DNA of 64,000 nucleotides from CAVONV01 sp963697355 (GTDB lineage Bacteria; Acidobacteriota; Vicinamibacteria; Marinacidobacterales; DATDRI01). The stretch is from the NCBI GenBank assembly GCA_963697355.1, contig CAVONV010000035.1, forward strand, positions 372,001 through 436,000. Direction: 5' to 3'. Below the pieces are notes generated by a model. It was not told the origin of the DNA. It did no database searches and worked only from the letters and a program-made list of their open reading frames with translations. Shown piece after piece: positions 54,315-63,692 of the stretch (within the stretch, counting starts at the first letter, position 1; the number at the start of each line of letters is the position of its first letter). The translations under genes were made by a program, and so were the position numbers.

Positions 54315-55563
54315 GTGAGCACGACCGAAGACGACCTCGTCCAGGCAGCACGGCACGCTGCTCGTGACGAGGCAGCGCCGCGAAATGCGGCCCGGTCGGT
54401 CCTGCCATCTCCCTCGCCGGGCGACGAAGCACGCCTCCCGAACGGGAGCATCGCACACGATCCCGATGCTGCCGGACCGATCGATCCGGGTGTCGTCGTC
54501 GTGCCGTTCGGGCCCGACGACGACCTCGTCACCCGATCGGGCCACGGTCCCGCCGACGTCGATGCCGTGCCGGGCCCTGCTGACGTCGATCCGGTGGCAC
54601 CCGGTGACGACAGCGTGGCACCGGCGACCGACGTCGCCGCCGAGTCGAGGGATGCGGCGGTCCACCACCCCTCGATCGACCATCCCCCGATCGATGACAA
54701 CGCCAGGGTCGACGAGGAGCTCGTGCTCGACGAGGAGCTCGTGCTCGACGGGGAGCTCGTGCTCGACGGGGAGCTCGTGCTCGAGGAGGGTGACTCCGGC
54801 GGCCGCGAGCTCGAAGAGCTCGGCGACACCGGGCCCGACAGCAAGCGACTCGGCGACGAGCACACCGCGGACGACGTCCCTGTCGAGGCGCGCACCGACG
54901 ACGTGCTCGAACTGCTGCGCCACGGCATCGTGGACGGCCCGACGGTGCGCCACCATCCCCAGGACGACACCCAGGCCCAACGTCGGCCGACTCGTCGTAC
55001 GCCCGACTACGACCCCGCACCGAACCCGATCCCGACACCGCTCCCGCGCCTGCTCGGCCGCAAGCCAGCGCGTGCGCAAGGTCACCCGTGTGGTTCGCCA
55101 CGTCGATCCGTGGTCGGTGTTCAAGGTGGCGCTGGTGGCACACCTCGTGCTCTACGTGATCTTGCTCACGTCGGGGGTGCTGTTGTGGAATGTCGCCACG
55201 GCCACCGGAACGGTCGACAACGTCGAGCGGTTCCTCGAGTCGTTCGGGTGGAGCTCGTTCGAGTTCGACGGTGGGGAGATCTATCGGCAGGCGTGGATCG
55301 GTGGGCTGTTCGCCGTCGTCGGGCTGACCGGCCTGGCAGTGCTGACGGCCACCCTGTTCAATCTGATCACCGATCTCGTGGGCGGACTGCGGTTCACCGT
55401 GCTCGAAGAAGAGGTGGTCGAGCGCCGGACCTCGTCGATGCGACGGTTCGTGATCCGGCGACCCGAGCCCGTCGTTCCGGCGCCTGCTGATGCCGATGGT
55501 GGCCGGGCCACTCGCGAGGTCGTCGTGGACGACAGCGGTGTCAACCCTCCGCTGGGCCGATAG
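54315..55563 (+). CDS. DUF3566 transmembrane protein with acidic repeat N-terminus, one frameshift
   Basis: About 415 residues from the GTG at 54,315. The first 250 are acidic and disordered and include a DEELVL/DGELVL tandem repeat (54,711-54,782) and a proline-rich stretch (NPIPTPLPRLLG). Near 55,070 the frame changes and the conserved DUF3566 domain follows: VFKVALVAHLVLYVILLTSG, then WIGGLFAVVGLTGLAVLTAT with FNLITDLVGGLRFTVLEEE. DUF3566 proteins have two membrane helices and in Actinomycetota sit between gyrA and the tRNA-Ile gene, as here. Their role is unknown; the unusually long acidic N-terminus is the odd feature. Confidence 0.78.
54711..54782 (+). repeat. Four tandem 18-bp in-frame repeats
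   Basis: Four copies of GACGAGGAGCTCGTGCTC or its one-base variant GACGGGGAGCTCGTGCTC. They encode DEELVL, DEELVL, DGELVL, DGELVL in the acidic N-terminus of the DUF3566 protein. The copies fall in two identical pairs, suggesting recent slippage. Confidence 0.9.
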
Positions 55564-55578
55564 CCTCACGTTTTCGCC

Positions 55579-55652
55579 GGGGCTATAGCTCAGTTGGTTA
55601 GAGCGCATCGCTGATAACGATGAGGTCACAAGTTCGATTCTTGTTAGCCCCA
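55579..55652 (+). tRNA. tRNA-Ile (anticodon GAT)
   Basis: 74 bases folding as a complete tRNA. The acceptor arms GGGGCTA (55,579-55,585) and TAGCCCC (55,645-55,651) pair perfectly, with discriminator A. The D-loop reads AGTTGGTTAGAG. The anticodon stem CATCG/CGATG holds loop CTGATAA with GAT. The T-arm is ACAAG-TTCGATT-CTTGT. CCA is not encoded. It reads AUC/AUU codons. The place just after gyrA and DUF3566 is the actinobacterial norm; the tRNA-Ala that often follows is not seen. Confidence 0.97.
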
Positions 55653-55678
55653 CCCAGCACCTCTCGGTGTCTGCTGGG
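55653..55678 (+). terminator. Stem-loop after tRNA-Ile
   Basis: CCCAGCA (55,653-55,659) pairs with TGCTGGG (55,672-55,678) directly behind the tRNA. No T-run follows, so it may help processing or termination but is not a classic intrinsic terminator. Confidence 0.4.
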
Positions 55679-55807
55679 GGCGATCGCTGCTCCTGGTTCC
55701 CGACGTCGTGGGTGGCGTCACCGTGAGCGTTCGCAACATCGGTAGGGTGGCCGTCGTGAAGGGCGAACGAGTCGATCAAACCGAATCGGTCAAGAGGTGA
55801 CGTCGTC

Positions 55808-56074
55808 GTGAAGTTGCTCCGTCGAGTTGCCTCGGCACTCACACTCGCTGCGGCGTACGCCACCGTGTTCCGCATCCGCGGCAGCGGCGGAACCCCGCCC
55901 CAGCACGGTGGCTGGCGGCCGCTCTCGCTGCCGGCGCTCGATGCGCTCGACGAGCCTGCTGTTGGCGCAGGGCCGATCGTTGCTGCGGCGGTCGAATCGC
56001 CCAGCGACCCTGCGTCGCCGACCGGCGGTGCCGTCCACACCGCGGCGATGGCTGCCGGTCCAGTACCGGTCTGA
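55808..56074 (+). CDS. Small hypothetical protein
   Basis: 88 residues from a GTG. The N-terminus (KLLRRVASALTLAAAYATVF) is a short membrane or signal-like helix. The rest is proline/alanine-rich with PPQHGGWRPLSLPALDALDE. I do not recognise the family. Composition matches neighbouring genes, and it is followed 34 bases later by the Rossmann-fold gene on the same strand, which supports it being real. Confidence 0.45.
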   Translation: MKLLRRVASALTLAAAYATVFRIRGSGGTPPQHGGWRPLSLPALDALDEPAVGAGPIVAAAVESPSDPASPTGGAVHTAAMAAGPVPV

Positions 56075-56108
56075 CCGCGCAGCCAGTCGACGGGTGGAGT
56101 AGCGATCA

Positions 56109-57126
56109 GTGGAACCGCTGCACATCGAATCGGACCAGGGCGACTGGGCGATGGGATCCCCGTCCGTCGATCTCGTGCGTCCGGCCTACGCCTATCGCAG
56201 CGGTGTCGTCGGGACCGTCGGCGTCGTCGGCAGCGGTGTCGTCGGGAGGCGGGTCGAGCGTCGGTTGCGTCTGCTCGGTCATCGGTCGGTCGCGATCGCG
56301 TCGAGCCGGGCTGACCAGTACACGACGCTCGTGCTCGCCCACCCAGGACCGCATGCACGTCTGGTCGAACAGCTGTTGACGACGCGGCGCACGATCGTGA
56401 CGGTGGCGGACGGGCTCGACGACGTGCGCGAACTGCTGACGCTCGGTGTCCACGCGACCCACCTCGGTGCGCGGGTCGTGGTCGGGGCGGCGATGTCGCC
56501 GGGCTTGTCCGGCCTCGTCGCCCGGTTCCTCGCTGGATCGTTCGCGCACTGCGACGAGATCCACATCGCCGTGCACGGGACCGCAGGTCCGGCGTGCGCT
56601 CGACAGCACCACCGCGCCCTGTCGGGTCGGTCACTCGGCTGGCACGACGGCCGGTGGGTCACGGCCCGTGCGGGGACCGGACAGCGAGCTCTGCTGGTTC
56701 CCGGAGCCGGTCGGTGCCTATGACTGCTATCGAGCCGAGATCCCGGGATCGCTGCTGCTCTCGTCGGTGTTCCCGCAGGTGCAGCGGATCAGCACGCGGA
56801 TGTCGGCGAACCGTCGCGATCGGCTGACGTCACGGCTACCGATGCTCGCGCCACCGCACCGCGAGGGCGGGGTCGGGGCGTTACGCGTCGAGGTTCGCGG
56901 TCGTGCCGCCGACGGGGCGCAGGTGACACGCATCTGCGGGATCGCCGAACAGGTGGGGACGGCGGCGGCGGCGACGGCGGTGGCTTTCGCCGATGCCGCG
57001 ATCAACGAGGCGTTGCCGTACGGCATCGTCATCGCAGGAGACGAGCGGCTCGACACGGTGGCGTTGCTGCACAAGATCACGCGGCTCGGTGTGCGGTTGC
57101 AGGACTTCACGGGAGAGGCGAGCTGA
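56109..57126 (+). CDS. NAD(P)-binding Rossmann protein of saccharopine-dehydrogenase-like type, one frameshift
   Basis: About 339 residues in two frames. The first (from GTG 56,109) holds a dinucleotide-binding motif, VGVVGSGVVGRRVERRLRLL, and ADGLDDVRELLTLG, then GAAMSPGLSGLVARFLAG. Near 56,670 the frame changes to ELCWFPEPVGAYDCYRAEIP, then VRGRAADGAQVTRICGIAEQ and LPYGIVIAGDERLDTVALL. The plan resembles small saccharopine-dehydrogenase-like oxidoreductases of unknown substrate conserved in Acidimicrobiia. Its end overlaps the convergent DUF1003 gene by about 20 bases. Confidence 0.6.
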
Positions 57127-57812
57127 CCGCGTCGCCGCGGTCCCTGGACAGTGGCCTGATCGAGCCCAGGGGACGCTCGATCACGTCCGTGGGGGCTCGG
57201 TACCGGCACGACCCTCGTCCGTGCGTTCGCCGCCGGTGGCGCGATCGTCGTCGACGCGTCGCTGCACGATTCGTCGCATCGTCTGGCACACGGTCCGCGA
57301 GGTCGGCAGCGCTGGCCGCCAGCGCTTCGACCCGCTCGCTCAGGGCTTCCACCGCGTTGCTGAGGCGCGTCAGCCGTTCATCGAGGTCATGACCGGTGAC
57401 CATGTCGGCCAGCGCCAGCCGAACGCCGGCGATCTCGCGGGCCAGGAACTCGGTGTCGGCCTGGGTTCGTTCGGCGACCTCACGGTCGTTCTGCGCAGCG
57501 ACGCGATCTCGACGCTCCTGGCGTGACTGCGCGAGCAGGATCAGCGGTGCTGCGTACGCCGCTTGGATCGACAGGACCAGCGTCAGCAACACGAGCCCGC
57601 GATCCCACGGGTCGAAGCTCACACTGTCCGGCGCCGAGCGCGTTGAAGGCGATCCACACGACGATGACCACCGACTGCCAGACGAGGAATCGTGCCGTCC
57701 CGATGAAGCTGGCGATCGACTCGCTGAACGCGCCGAACACGTCCGAGTCGTACTGCACGCCGAAGCTGCGCCGGGCGCGTGGCACCGACAGGTCTTCGCG
57801 ACGTTTGACCAC
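57107..57812 (-). CDS. DUF1003 membrane protein, one frameshift
   Basis: About 235 residues. GTG start at 57,812 behind GGGAGG. First frame: FGAFSESIASFIGTARFLVW and VVIVVWIAFNALGAG (membrane helix 1). After a frame change near 57,620: FDPWDRGLVLLTLVLSIQAA with YAAPLILLAQSRQERRDRVA (helix 2 and the DUF1003 signature), then a helical tail with EFLAREIAGVRLALADM. The last 40 residues are Arg-rich and may be out of frame. DUF1003 proteins are inner-membrane proteins of unknown function, often near transporters; the MgtE-like gene lies just upstream on the same strand. Confidence 0.75.
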
Positions 57813-58009
57813 GGTTCCTCCCTTCTTGTGTTCGAGCTGGTGTGTCGGACGGCGGGTGATGGTGTGTCGGCTGGAGTGCTGCTGGTGTGCTGGTTCGTGC
57901 GGTGTAGGGCGGCGCCGTGACGGCCGGGCCTCGGCGTGCGATCGGCGGTGGTGCGGGGGTGGAACCGGCCTACGCCGGACGCACGGGCGCCGGGCTGGTC
58001 AGCGGCGCG

Positions 58010-59263
58010 TCATCCCCTCGCAGCCGCAGGGGTGCTTCGCTGTCGGATACGCCACGTGGCACCGAGCATGCGATCGAGCACGTCGTCCACGGTGACCGCA
58101 CCGAGGAACAAGCCGGCGTCGTTGCACACCGCGACGGCGAGCAGGTCGTAGCTCGCCAGCCGTTCGGCGACTTCGCGGTCGGTGGCCTCGGGCGGCACCA
58201 CGGCGATCTCCTCGACGATCCGGCCGAGCTCCATGCTCGGCGGTTCGCGCAGCAGGCGCTGGACGTGGGCCACGCCGAGGAAGCGGCCGGTCGGCGGTTT
58301 GAACGGCGGGTTGCACACGAACACCTGAGTGGCGATGCTCACCACCCAGTCCGGGTTGCGGATCTGAGCGAGTGCTTCGGCGACGGTGTCGTTGGGGCCG
58401 AGGATGATCACCTCCGGCGTCATCAGTCCGCCGGCGGTTCCCTCTTCGTAGGACAGCAGGCGACGCACGACGTCGGCGTCCTCTTCGTCCATCACGCCGA
58501 GCATCACCTCCTGCTGCGCCGGGGCCATCTGACCGATGAGGTCAGCCAGGTCGTCGTACTCCATCTCGTCGAACACGCCGACGAGCCGCTCACGATCGAG
58601 CTGCTCGACGATCCGGATCTGCTCCTGCTCGGGAAGTTCCTCGAGCACGTCGGCGAGGCGTTCGTCGTCCATCGCCTCGGCGAGCTGACGGCGCTGGTCG
58701 ATCGGCAGCGCACGCACGACGGCGGCCACCTCGGTCGGGTGGAAGTCGCGCAGTCGGGCCGCCTCGGCCTGCATCGCCGTCGGCGCGTCGAACAGCTGCG
58801 ACACCTCGGCATAGTCGACGAGTCGGTAACTGGGACGGCGACGCAGGGTGGAACGCTTCGCGAGTCGGACCTTCTCGATCACCCACCGTGCCGCACGACC
58901 GTCACCGACCTGACGCAGCGCGATGTCGCTCACGGTCTCCTCGCCGATCTTGCGATCGATCAGCTCCTCACCGACGAGCACTTCGCCCGAGCGCCGCCGG
59001 AACGGGTTGAGGTCGACATCCCAGCTCCGCAGCCGGGCGCCATGACCATCGAGATCACCGATCCGATTGGCATTGACGAAGATCCGTCGGTGCTGACTGG
59101 AGGCCACGAAGCCGACGACGCGGGGCGGGATCGCCGGCTCCCGTCCGCGGCCGGGTCGCCCGGGGATCACCACGATGTCCTCGATCCGCCCGATTGCCTG
59201 CCCACCGGCGTCCAGCAGCGGGAGCCGCATGACGCGAAACGCGTAGATCAGCTCTCCAGCCAT
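58010..59263 (-). CDS. MgtE N-terminal domain and CBS-pair protein without channel domain
   Basis: 417 residues from ATG 59,263. About 1-170 is a PRC-barrel-like beta region (AGELIYAFRVMRLPLLDAGG, IGRIEDIVVIPGRPG). About 190-290 is the MgtE N domain with its superhelix (LRDFHPTEVAAVVRALPIDQ, VFDEMEYDDLADLIGQM). About 290-410 is a CBS pair (TAGGLMTPEVIILGPNDTVA, VTVDDVLDRMLG). The five-helix Mg2+ channel of true MgtE is absent and the stop at 58,010 is natural. It may be a cytosolic Mg2+ or nucleotide sensor acting on another protein; similar channel-less proteins occur in mycobacteria. Confidence 0.8.
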   Translation of the reverse strand: MAGELIYAFRVMRLPLLDAGGQAIGRIEDIVVIPGRPGRGREPAIPPRVVGFVASSQHRRIFVNANRIGDLDGHGARLRSWDVDLNPFRRRSGEVLVGEELIDRKIGEETVSDIALRQVGDGRAARWVIEKVRLAKRSTLRRRPSYRLVDYAEVSQLFDAPTAMQAEAARLRDFHPTEVAAVVRALPIDQRRQLAEAMDDERLADVLEELPEQEQIRIVEQLDRERLVGVFDEMEYDDLADLIGQMAPAQQEVMLGVMDEEDADVVRRLLSYEEGTAGGLMTPEVIILGPNDTVAEALAQIRNPDWVVSIATQVFVCNPPFKPPTGRFLGVAHVQRLLREPPSMELGRIVEEIAVVPPEATDREVAERLASYDLLAVAVCNDAGLFLGAVTVDDVLDRMLGATWRIRQRSTPAAARG

Positions 59264-59354
59264 GGAGCCGACACTACCGGCGAGCCCCGACCCACGGAGG
59301 TCTGCACGATGCCGCCTCGGTGCGGTCGGTCCCGGTGCGGTCGCCGTCGTCGTG

Positions 59355-59853
59355 TCAGTGCGGCCCGGCGGGTGGACTCGTGGCGATGATCTCGGCGAGA
59401 TGTGGCCATGCGGCCGCGAACCCTTGGTGCAGCGGGAGCTGGTCCACTTCGTCGGGCGGGAACCAGCCGACCGCATCGGTCTCGAAGTTGATCGAGTCGC
59501 CGAACCGCTCCGCGACCTCGACGACGATGGTCGTGTAGGTCCAGTCCGTCGCCGGCGGCGAAGACGTACTGGCCGAGCAGACGAACCTGACCGGGGGTTG
59601 GGCCGACCTCCTCGGCCGCCTCGCGCAGCGCAGCGATCACCGGGGTCTCGCCCTGGTCGAGCGCGCCACCGGCGCACGACCACGTGCCCCCTTCGTGGGC
59701 CATCATCGATCGGCGCTGCAGCATCACTTCGGGTCCGTTCGGACCACGCCAGACGAACACGACGCCAGCGGCGCCGTAGACCCCCCAGCGGATGTGGCCG
59801 TCGCTGCACCGGATGAAGCCGTCGCCGCTGCGTCGTGGGAACACCTCCGACAC
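59355..59853 (-). CDS. Nudix hydrolase, one frameshift
   Basis: About 165 residues from a GTG at 59,853. First frame: RWGVYGAAGVVFVWRGPNGP, and the Nudix box GALDQGETPVIAALREAAEE with VG (the GX5EX7REUXEEXGU pattern complete). Near 59,545 the frame changes and the fold continues WTYTTIVVEVAERFGDSINF, then WFPPDEVDQLPLHQGF to the stop at 59,355. Nudix enzymes hydrolyse nucleoside diphosphates linked to another group; the substrate cannot be told. It is divergent from the mycothione reductase gene, with a tandem repeat between them. Confidence 0.72.
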
Positions 59854-59880
59854 TCTGCCACGCGATATCGGCCAGCGCTG

Positions 59881-59938
59881 CGACGCAGCATCGGGCAGTG
59901 CGGCGACGCAGCATCGGGCAGTGCGGCGACGCAGCATG
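59881..59938. repeat. 23-bp tandem repeat, two copies and a part
   Basis: The unit, starting CGACGCAGCATCGGGCAGTG, occurs at 59,881-59,903 and 59,904-59,926, both perfect. A third partial copy (CGACGCAGCAT) follows. It occupies the divergent promoter space between the Nudix and mycothione reductase genes. Confidence 0.85.
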
Positions 59939-59985
59939 CAGCGACGGGGAACGTTCGGCGGCCGCGCGGTGTTCCACTCTGCTGT

Positions 59986-61364
59986 ATGAGCAGCCCAGAG
60001 CACTTCGACCTGATCATCATCGGCTCCGGATCGGGCAACTCGATCCCGGACTTCCTCGCCGACTGGAAGATCGCCATCGTCGAGCGCAGCGTGTTCGGAG
60101 GGACCTGCCTCAATCGGGGGTGCATCCCGTCGAAGATGTTCGTGCTGCCCGCCGATCGAGCATTCGAAGCGCAGCACTCCGACAAGCTCGGGATCACGAC
60201 GAGCTTCGACGGCGCCGACTGGGCAGCGATCCGCGACCGTGTGTTCGGGCGGATCGACCCGATCGCCGCCTCTGGTCGCGACTACCGGGCCACCGGAACG
60301 CCGAACGTCACGCTCGTCGAAGGGACGGCGCGCTTCATCCGGTCGCTTCCCGGGCGGCGGTGGCGAGCTCGACGTCGACGGCCGCCGGCTTGCAGCGGCG
60401 AACGTCTTGATCGCAGCCGGCGGACGGCCGGTGATCCCCCCGATCGACGGCCTGGTCGAGACCGGGTTCCACACGTCGGACTCGATCATGCGCCTCGACG
60501 CACTCCCGGCCCGGCTCGGGATCATCGGCGGCGGGTTCATCGCGGTGGAGATGGGCCACGTGTTCTCCGCGCTCGGCACACACGTGACGTTGATGAACCG
60601 TTCCGAACTGCTGCTCCGTTCCTTCGACGACGACATCTCGACGACGTTCACGGAGCTCTGGCGCGATCGTGTCGATCTGCATCTCGGACACGTCCCGACC
60701 CTCATCGAACGGCGTGGGGACGAGATCGTCATCCACTGCGCCGGTGAGGAGATCGTCGTCGACGACCTGCTCGTCGCCACCGGTCGCGAGCCGAACAGCG
60801 ACCTGTTGGACGTCGACGCCGCGGGCATCGAGTGCCACCATCACGGCACGATCCAGGTCGACCCGACGATGGCGACGAACGTCCCCGGGATCTGGGCGAT
60901 CGGTGACGTGGCGAACAACTACCAGCTGAAGCATCTCGCCAACGCGGAAGCGAAGGTCGCGTTCTGGAACATCGCCCACCCGGACGACCAGCGGCGACAG
61001 AGCTACAAGGCCGTACCGAGTGCGGTGTTCTCGCATCCGCAGGTCGCAGAGGTCGGTCTCGACCGAGCGTGAGGCGATCGCCAAGGGCATCGCCTACCGA
61101 GTCGGCCGGCGCGACTTCGCCGGCACGGCGTACGGCTGGGCCCTGGCCGACGAAGCAGGGTTCGCCAAGGTGATCGTCGACACCGAGACCGGGTTGATCA
61201 TCGGCGCCCACGTGCTCGGCCCACAGGCCGCCACGCTGATCCAACCGCTGATCCAGGCGATGGAACTCGACACGCCCGCCGAGGTCGTGGCGCGTGACGT
61301 GTTCTACATCCACCCGGCGCTGACCGAGGTGATCGAGAACGCGCTCCTCGACGCGCTCGACTGA
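59986..61364 (+). CDS. mtr: Mycothione reductase-like disulfide oxidoreductase, two frameshifts
   Basis: About 460 residues in three pieces. First (ATG 59,986): FAD motif IIIGSGSGNSIP at 10-21 and redox cysteines Cys41 and Cys46 in GGTCLNRGCIPSKM. After a frame change near 60,350: LGIIGGGFIAVEMGHVFSAL (NADPH site), DDLLVATGREPNSDLL and IWAIGDVANNYQLKHLANAE. After another near 61,068: RRDFAGTAYGWALADEAG and the end FYIHPALTEVIENALLDAL with the base-pair HxxLTE. GSGSGNSIP and the C-terminus point to mycothione reductase over other family members. It reduces mycothiol disulfide, the actinobacterial thiol buffer, and so agrees with the host assigned to this half. Confidence 0.82.
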
Positions 61365-61376
61365 GCTCGACGAGTG

Positions 61377-62429
61377 TCAGCGCGGGCAGTGCCGACCGAC
61401 GAGCTCGACGACGCGCTCGACCTCGTCCGGTGTGGTCATCCACGAGGTGACGAAGCGGACGACGCCCGGTGAGATCCGGTAGAAGTCGAGGCCGGCGCGC
61501 TTCGAGGGCGGTCGCTTCGTCGTCGGTGATCCGCAGGAACGCCATGTTCACGTCGGGCCGGTTGACGAACTCGATGCCGTGGGCACGCAGACCGGCCGCC
61601 AGCGCGCGCATCTGCTCGTTGGAGTGACGTGCAGTGCGCAGCCACAGGTCGTCGGTGAGGTAGGCGATCAGCTGCGTCGACTGGAACCGCATCTTCGACG
61701 TGACGTGACCGGCGCGCTTGGTCCGGAAGTGCAGCTCGTCGGACGCACGGTCGTCGAACGACACGATCGCCTCGGCCGACAGCGCCCCGTTCTTCGTCGC
61801 GCCGAGCGTGAACACGTCGACTCCCGCCCGCCACGTCATGTCCGCGGGGGAGCAGCCGAGCGCCGACGAGGGCGTTGGCGAAGCGGGCACCGTCGAGGTG
61901 CACCGCGCATGTTGCGATCGTGGGCGATCGACGCGAGCTTGCTCAGCTGGTCGAGGGGGTACACGGTGCCGAGGTCCGTCGGCTGGGTGAACGACAGCAC
62001 GCTCGGCTGCGAGTGGTGTGGATCGCCGATCGTCTGCGCGGCCAGCGCGTCGAGCAGCGCATCGGGATCGATGCGGAAGTCGGCGCCGTCGACGGGGATC
62101 ATCACGGCGCCGCCACCGAACAGCGACGTGGAGCCACACTCGTTGGTGAGGATGTGGGCCGTGCGATGGCACATCACCGCACCCCACGGCGGACACAGCG
62201 CCGAGAGCCCGAGGGCGTTGGCGGCGGTGCCGCTGGTGACCGGGAACACCCGTGCGCCGTCGTGCTCGAATACCGCTCGCACCCGGGCCTGGAGTGCTGC
62301 GGTGAGGTCGTCACCGCCGTAGGCCATCGCGGTGCCGCTGTTGGTGTCGACGACGGCGGCCAAGATGTCCGGCACGACGCCGGCGCTGTTGTCGCTGCGC
62401 AACTCGATGCGAATCGTGTCGGTGGTCAC
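61377..62429 (-). CDS. Low-specificity threonine aldolase/beta-eliminating lyase, frameshifted
   Basis: About 350 residues. GTG start near 62,429. N-terminal frame: ELRSDNSAGVVPDILAAVVD, VFPVTSGTAANALGLSALCP and HILTNECGSTSLFGGGA. Frame changes fall near 61,910 (VHLDGARFANALVGA), 61,860 (WRAGVDVFTLGATKNGALSA, with the PLP lysine in ATKNGAL) and 61,495 (RISPGVVRFVTSWMTT to the stop). The GATKNGA type of lysine motif is that of threonine-aldolase-like enzymes, which split threonine to glycine and acetaldehyde. Amino-acid specificity is not certain. Confidence 0.75.
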
Positions 62430-62472
62430 GGATCCCAGTGTGCCCCGGCGTGCGCCGGGGCGGACAGCGCGA

Positions 62473-63072
62473 TCAGCGGCGGACGACGGGATCGCCGACG
62501 GGCACGGGGTGGAAGCAGGCGTACTCGTGGCCCTCGCGGAACGCCGGTTCCAGCACCGGGCGTTCGTGCAGGCAGCGGTCGTCGGCACGGTCGCAGCGCG
62601 GCGCGAACGCACAGCCCTTCGGCGGGTTCACCAGGTCGGGTGGTCGACCCGGGATGACCTTCAGCCGGGTGTGGCTGGCGTTCTCCACCCGCGGGATCGA
62701 CTGCAGCAGTGCGTGGGTGTACGGGTGGCGCATCGCTGCGAAGAGATCGGTGGTCTTGGCCTTCTCGACGAGTCGACCGCCGTACATCACCGCGATCTCG
62801 TCGGTGCGGCCGGCGACGACGCCCAGGTCGTGGGTGACCAGGACCATCGCCATGTGGCGCTCGTGCTGCTGGGCTTGCAGCAGGTCGAGGATCTGGGCCT
62901 GCACCGTGACGTCGAGGGCCGTGGTCGGCTCGTCGGCGAAGATCAGCAGCGGGCCGGCAGCGAGCGCGACCACGATCATCACACGCTGGCGCATGCCACC
63001 GGAGAGCTGGTGCGGATACTCCTGAAGCGCTTCTCCGGCTCGGGGATGTGCACCGAGCGCAGCAGCTTGATG
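62473..63072 (-). CDS. Oligopeptide/dipeptide ABC ATPase, C-terminal part (copy 1)
   Basis: C-terminal two thirds of a DppD/OppD-type ATP-binding protein: EYPHQLSGGMRQRVMIV (signature), LLIFADEPTTALDVTVQAQI (Walker B), VLVTHDLGVVAGRTDEIAVM (switch), then the family C-terminal domain PPDLVNPPKGCAFAPRC with its cysteine cluster and an end at VPVGDPVVRR. This copy reads cleanly to the stop. Its 5' side (63,060-63,130) is garbled and runs into a second copy of the same region. The real gene is probably one ATPase starting beyond 64,000. Confidence 0.75.
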   Translation of the reverse strand, partial: HQAAALGAHPRAGEALQEYPHQLSGGMRQRVMIVVALAAGPLLIFADEPTTALDVTVQAQILDLLQAQQHERHMAMVLVTHDLGVVAGRTDEIAVMYGGRLVEKAKTTDLFAAMRHPYTHALLQSIPRVENASHTRLKVIPGRPPDLVNPPKGCAFAPRCDRADDRCLHERPVLEPAFREGHEYACFHPVPVGDPVVRR

Positions 63073-63692
63073 AGTTGTTACGCTGGTTGTCGAGGAGTTA
63101 TTGCGCAGCGGTTGGTGATCTGCTTGTGAAGCACGCGGTACTCGTGACCCTCGCGGAACGCCGGTTCCAGTACCGGGCGTTCGTGCAGGCAGCGCTCGTC
63201 GGCACGGTCGCAGCGCGGCGCGAACGCACAACCCTTCGGCGGGTTCACCAGGTCGGGTGGCCGACCCGGGATGACCTTCAGCACGGGTGTGGCTGGCGTT
63301 CTCCACCCGCTGGATCGACTGCAGCAGGGCGTGGGTGTACGGGTGGCGCATCGCCGCGAAGAGATTGGTGGTCTTGGCCTTCTCGACGAGTCGACCGCCG
63401 TACATCACTGCGATCTCGTCGGTGCGGCCGGCGACGACGCCCAGGTCGTGGGTGACCAGGACCATCGCCATGTGCCGCTCGTGCTGCTGGGCTTGCAGCA
63501 GGTCGAGGATCTGGGCCTGCACCGTGACGTCGAGGGCCGTGGTCGGCTCGTCGGCGAAGATCAGGCGCGGGCCGGCGGCGAGCGCGACACGCGATCATCA
63601 CGTGCTGGCGCATGCCACCGGAGAGCTGGTGCGGATACTCCTCGAAGCGCTTCTCCGGCTCGGGGATGTGCACCGAGCGCAGCAGCTCGATG
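62521..63692. repeat. Imperfect tandem duplication of about 550 bases within the ABC ATPase gene
   Basis: 62,521-63,072 and 63,138-63,692 are the same sequence at a constant offset of about 617 bases, with a handful of substitutions and single-base gaps. The 65 bases between copies look like a corrupted version of the sequence that follows copy 2 (CGCAGCAGC..., then GCGCAGCGGTT...GGTGATCTGCTTG). This suggests overlapping reads that the assembler failed to merge. Confidence 0.8.

Noticed and set aside
57917..59389. A 490-residue plus-strand open frame
   Set aside because: It is the antisense of the MgtE_N/CBS gene; the minus-strand protein has clear domain motifs and this one has none.
58010..59977. 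A 655-residue frame joining the Nudix region to the MgtE-like gene
   Set aside because: The part above 59,263 is Arg/Ser-rich out-of-frame text of the Nudix gene; the MgtE-like protein has its own ATG at 59,263.
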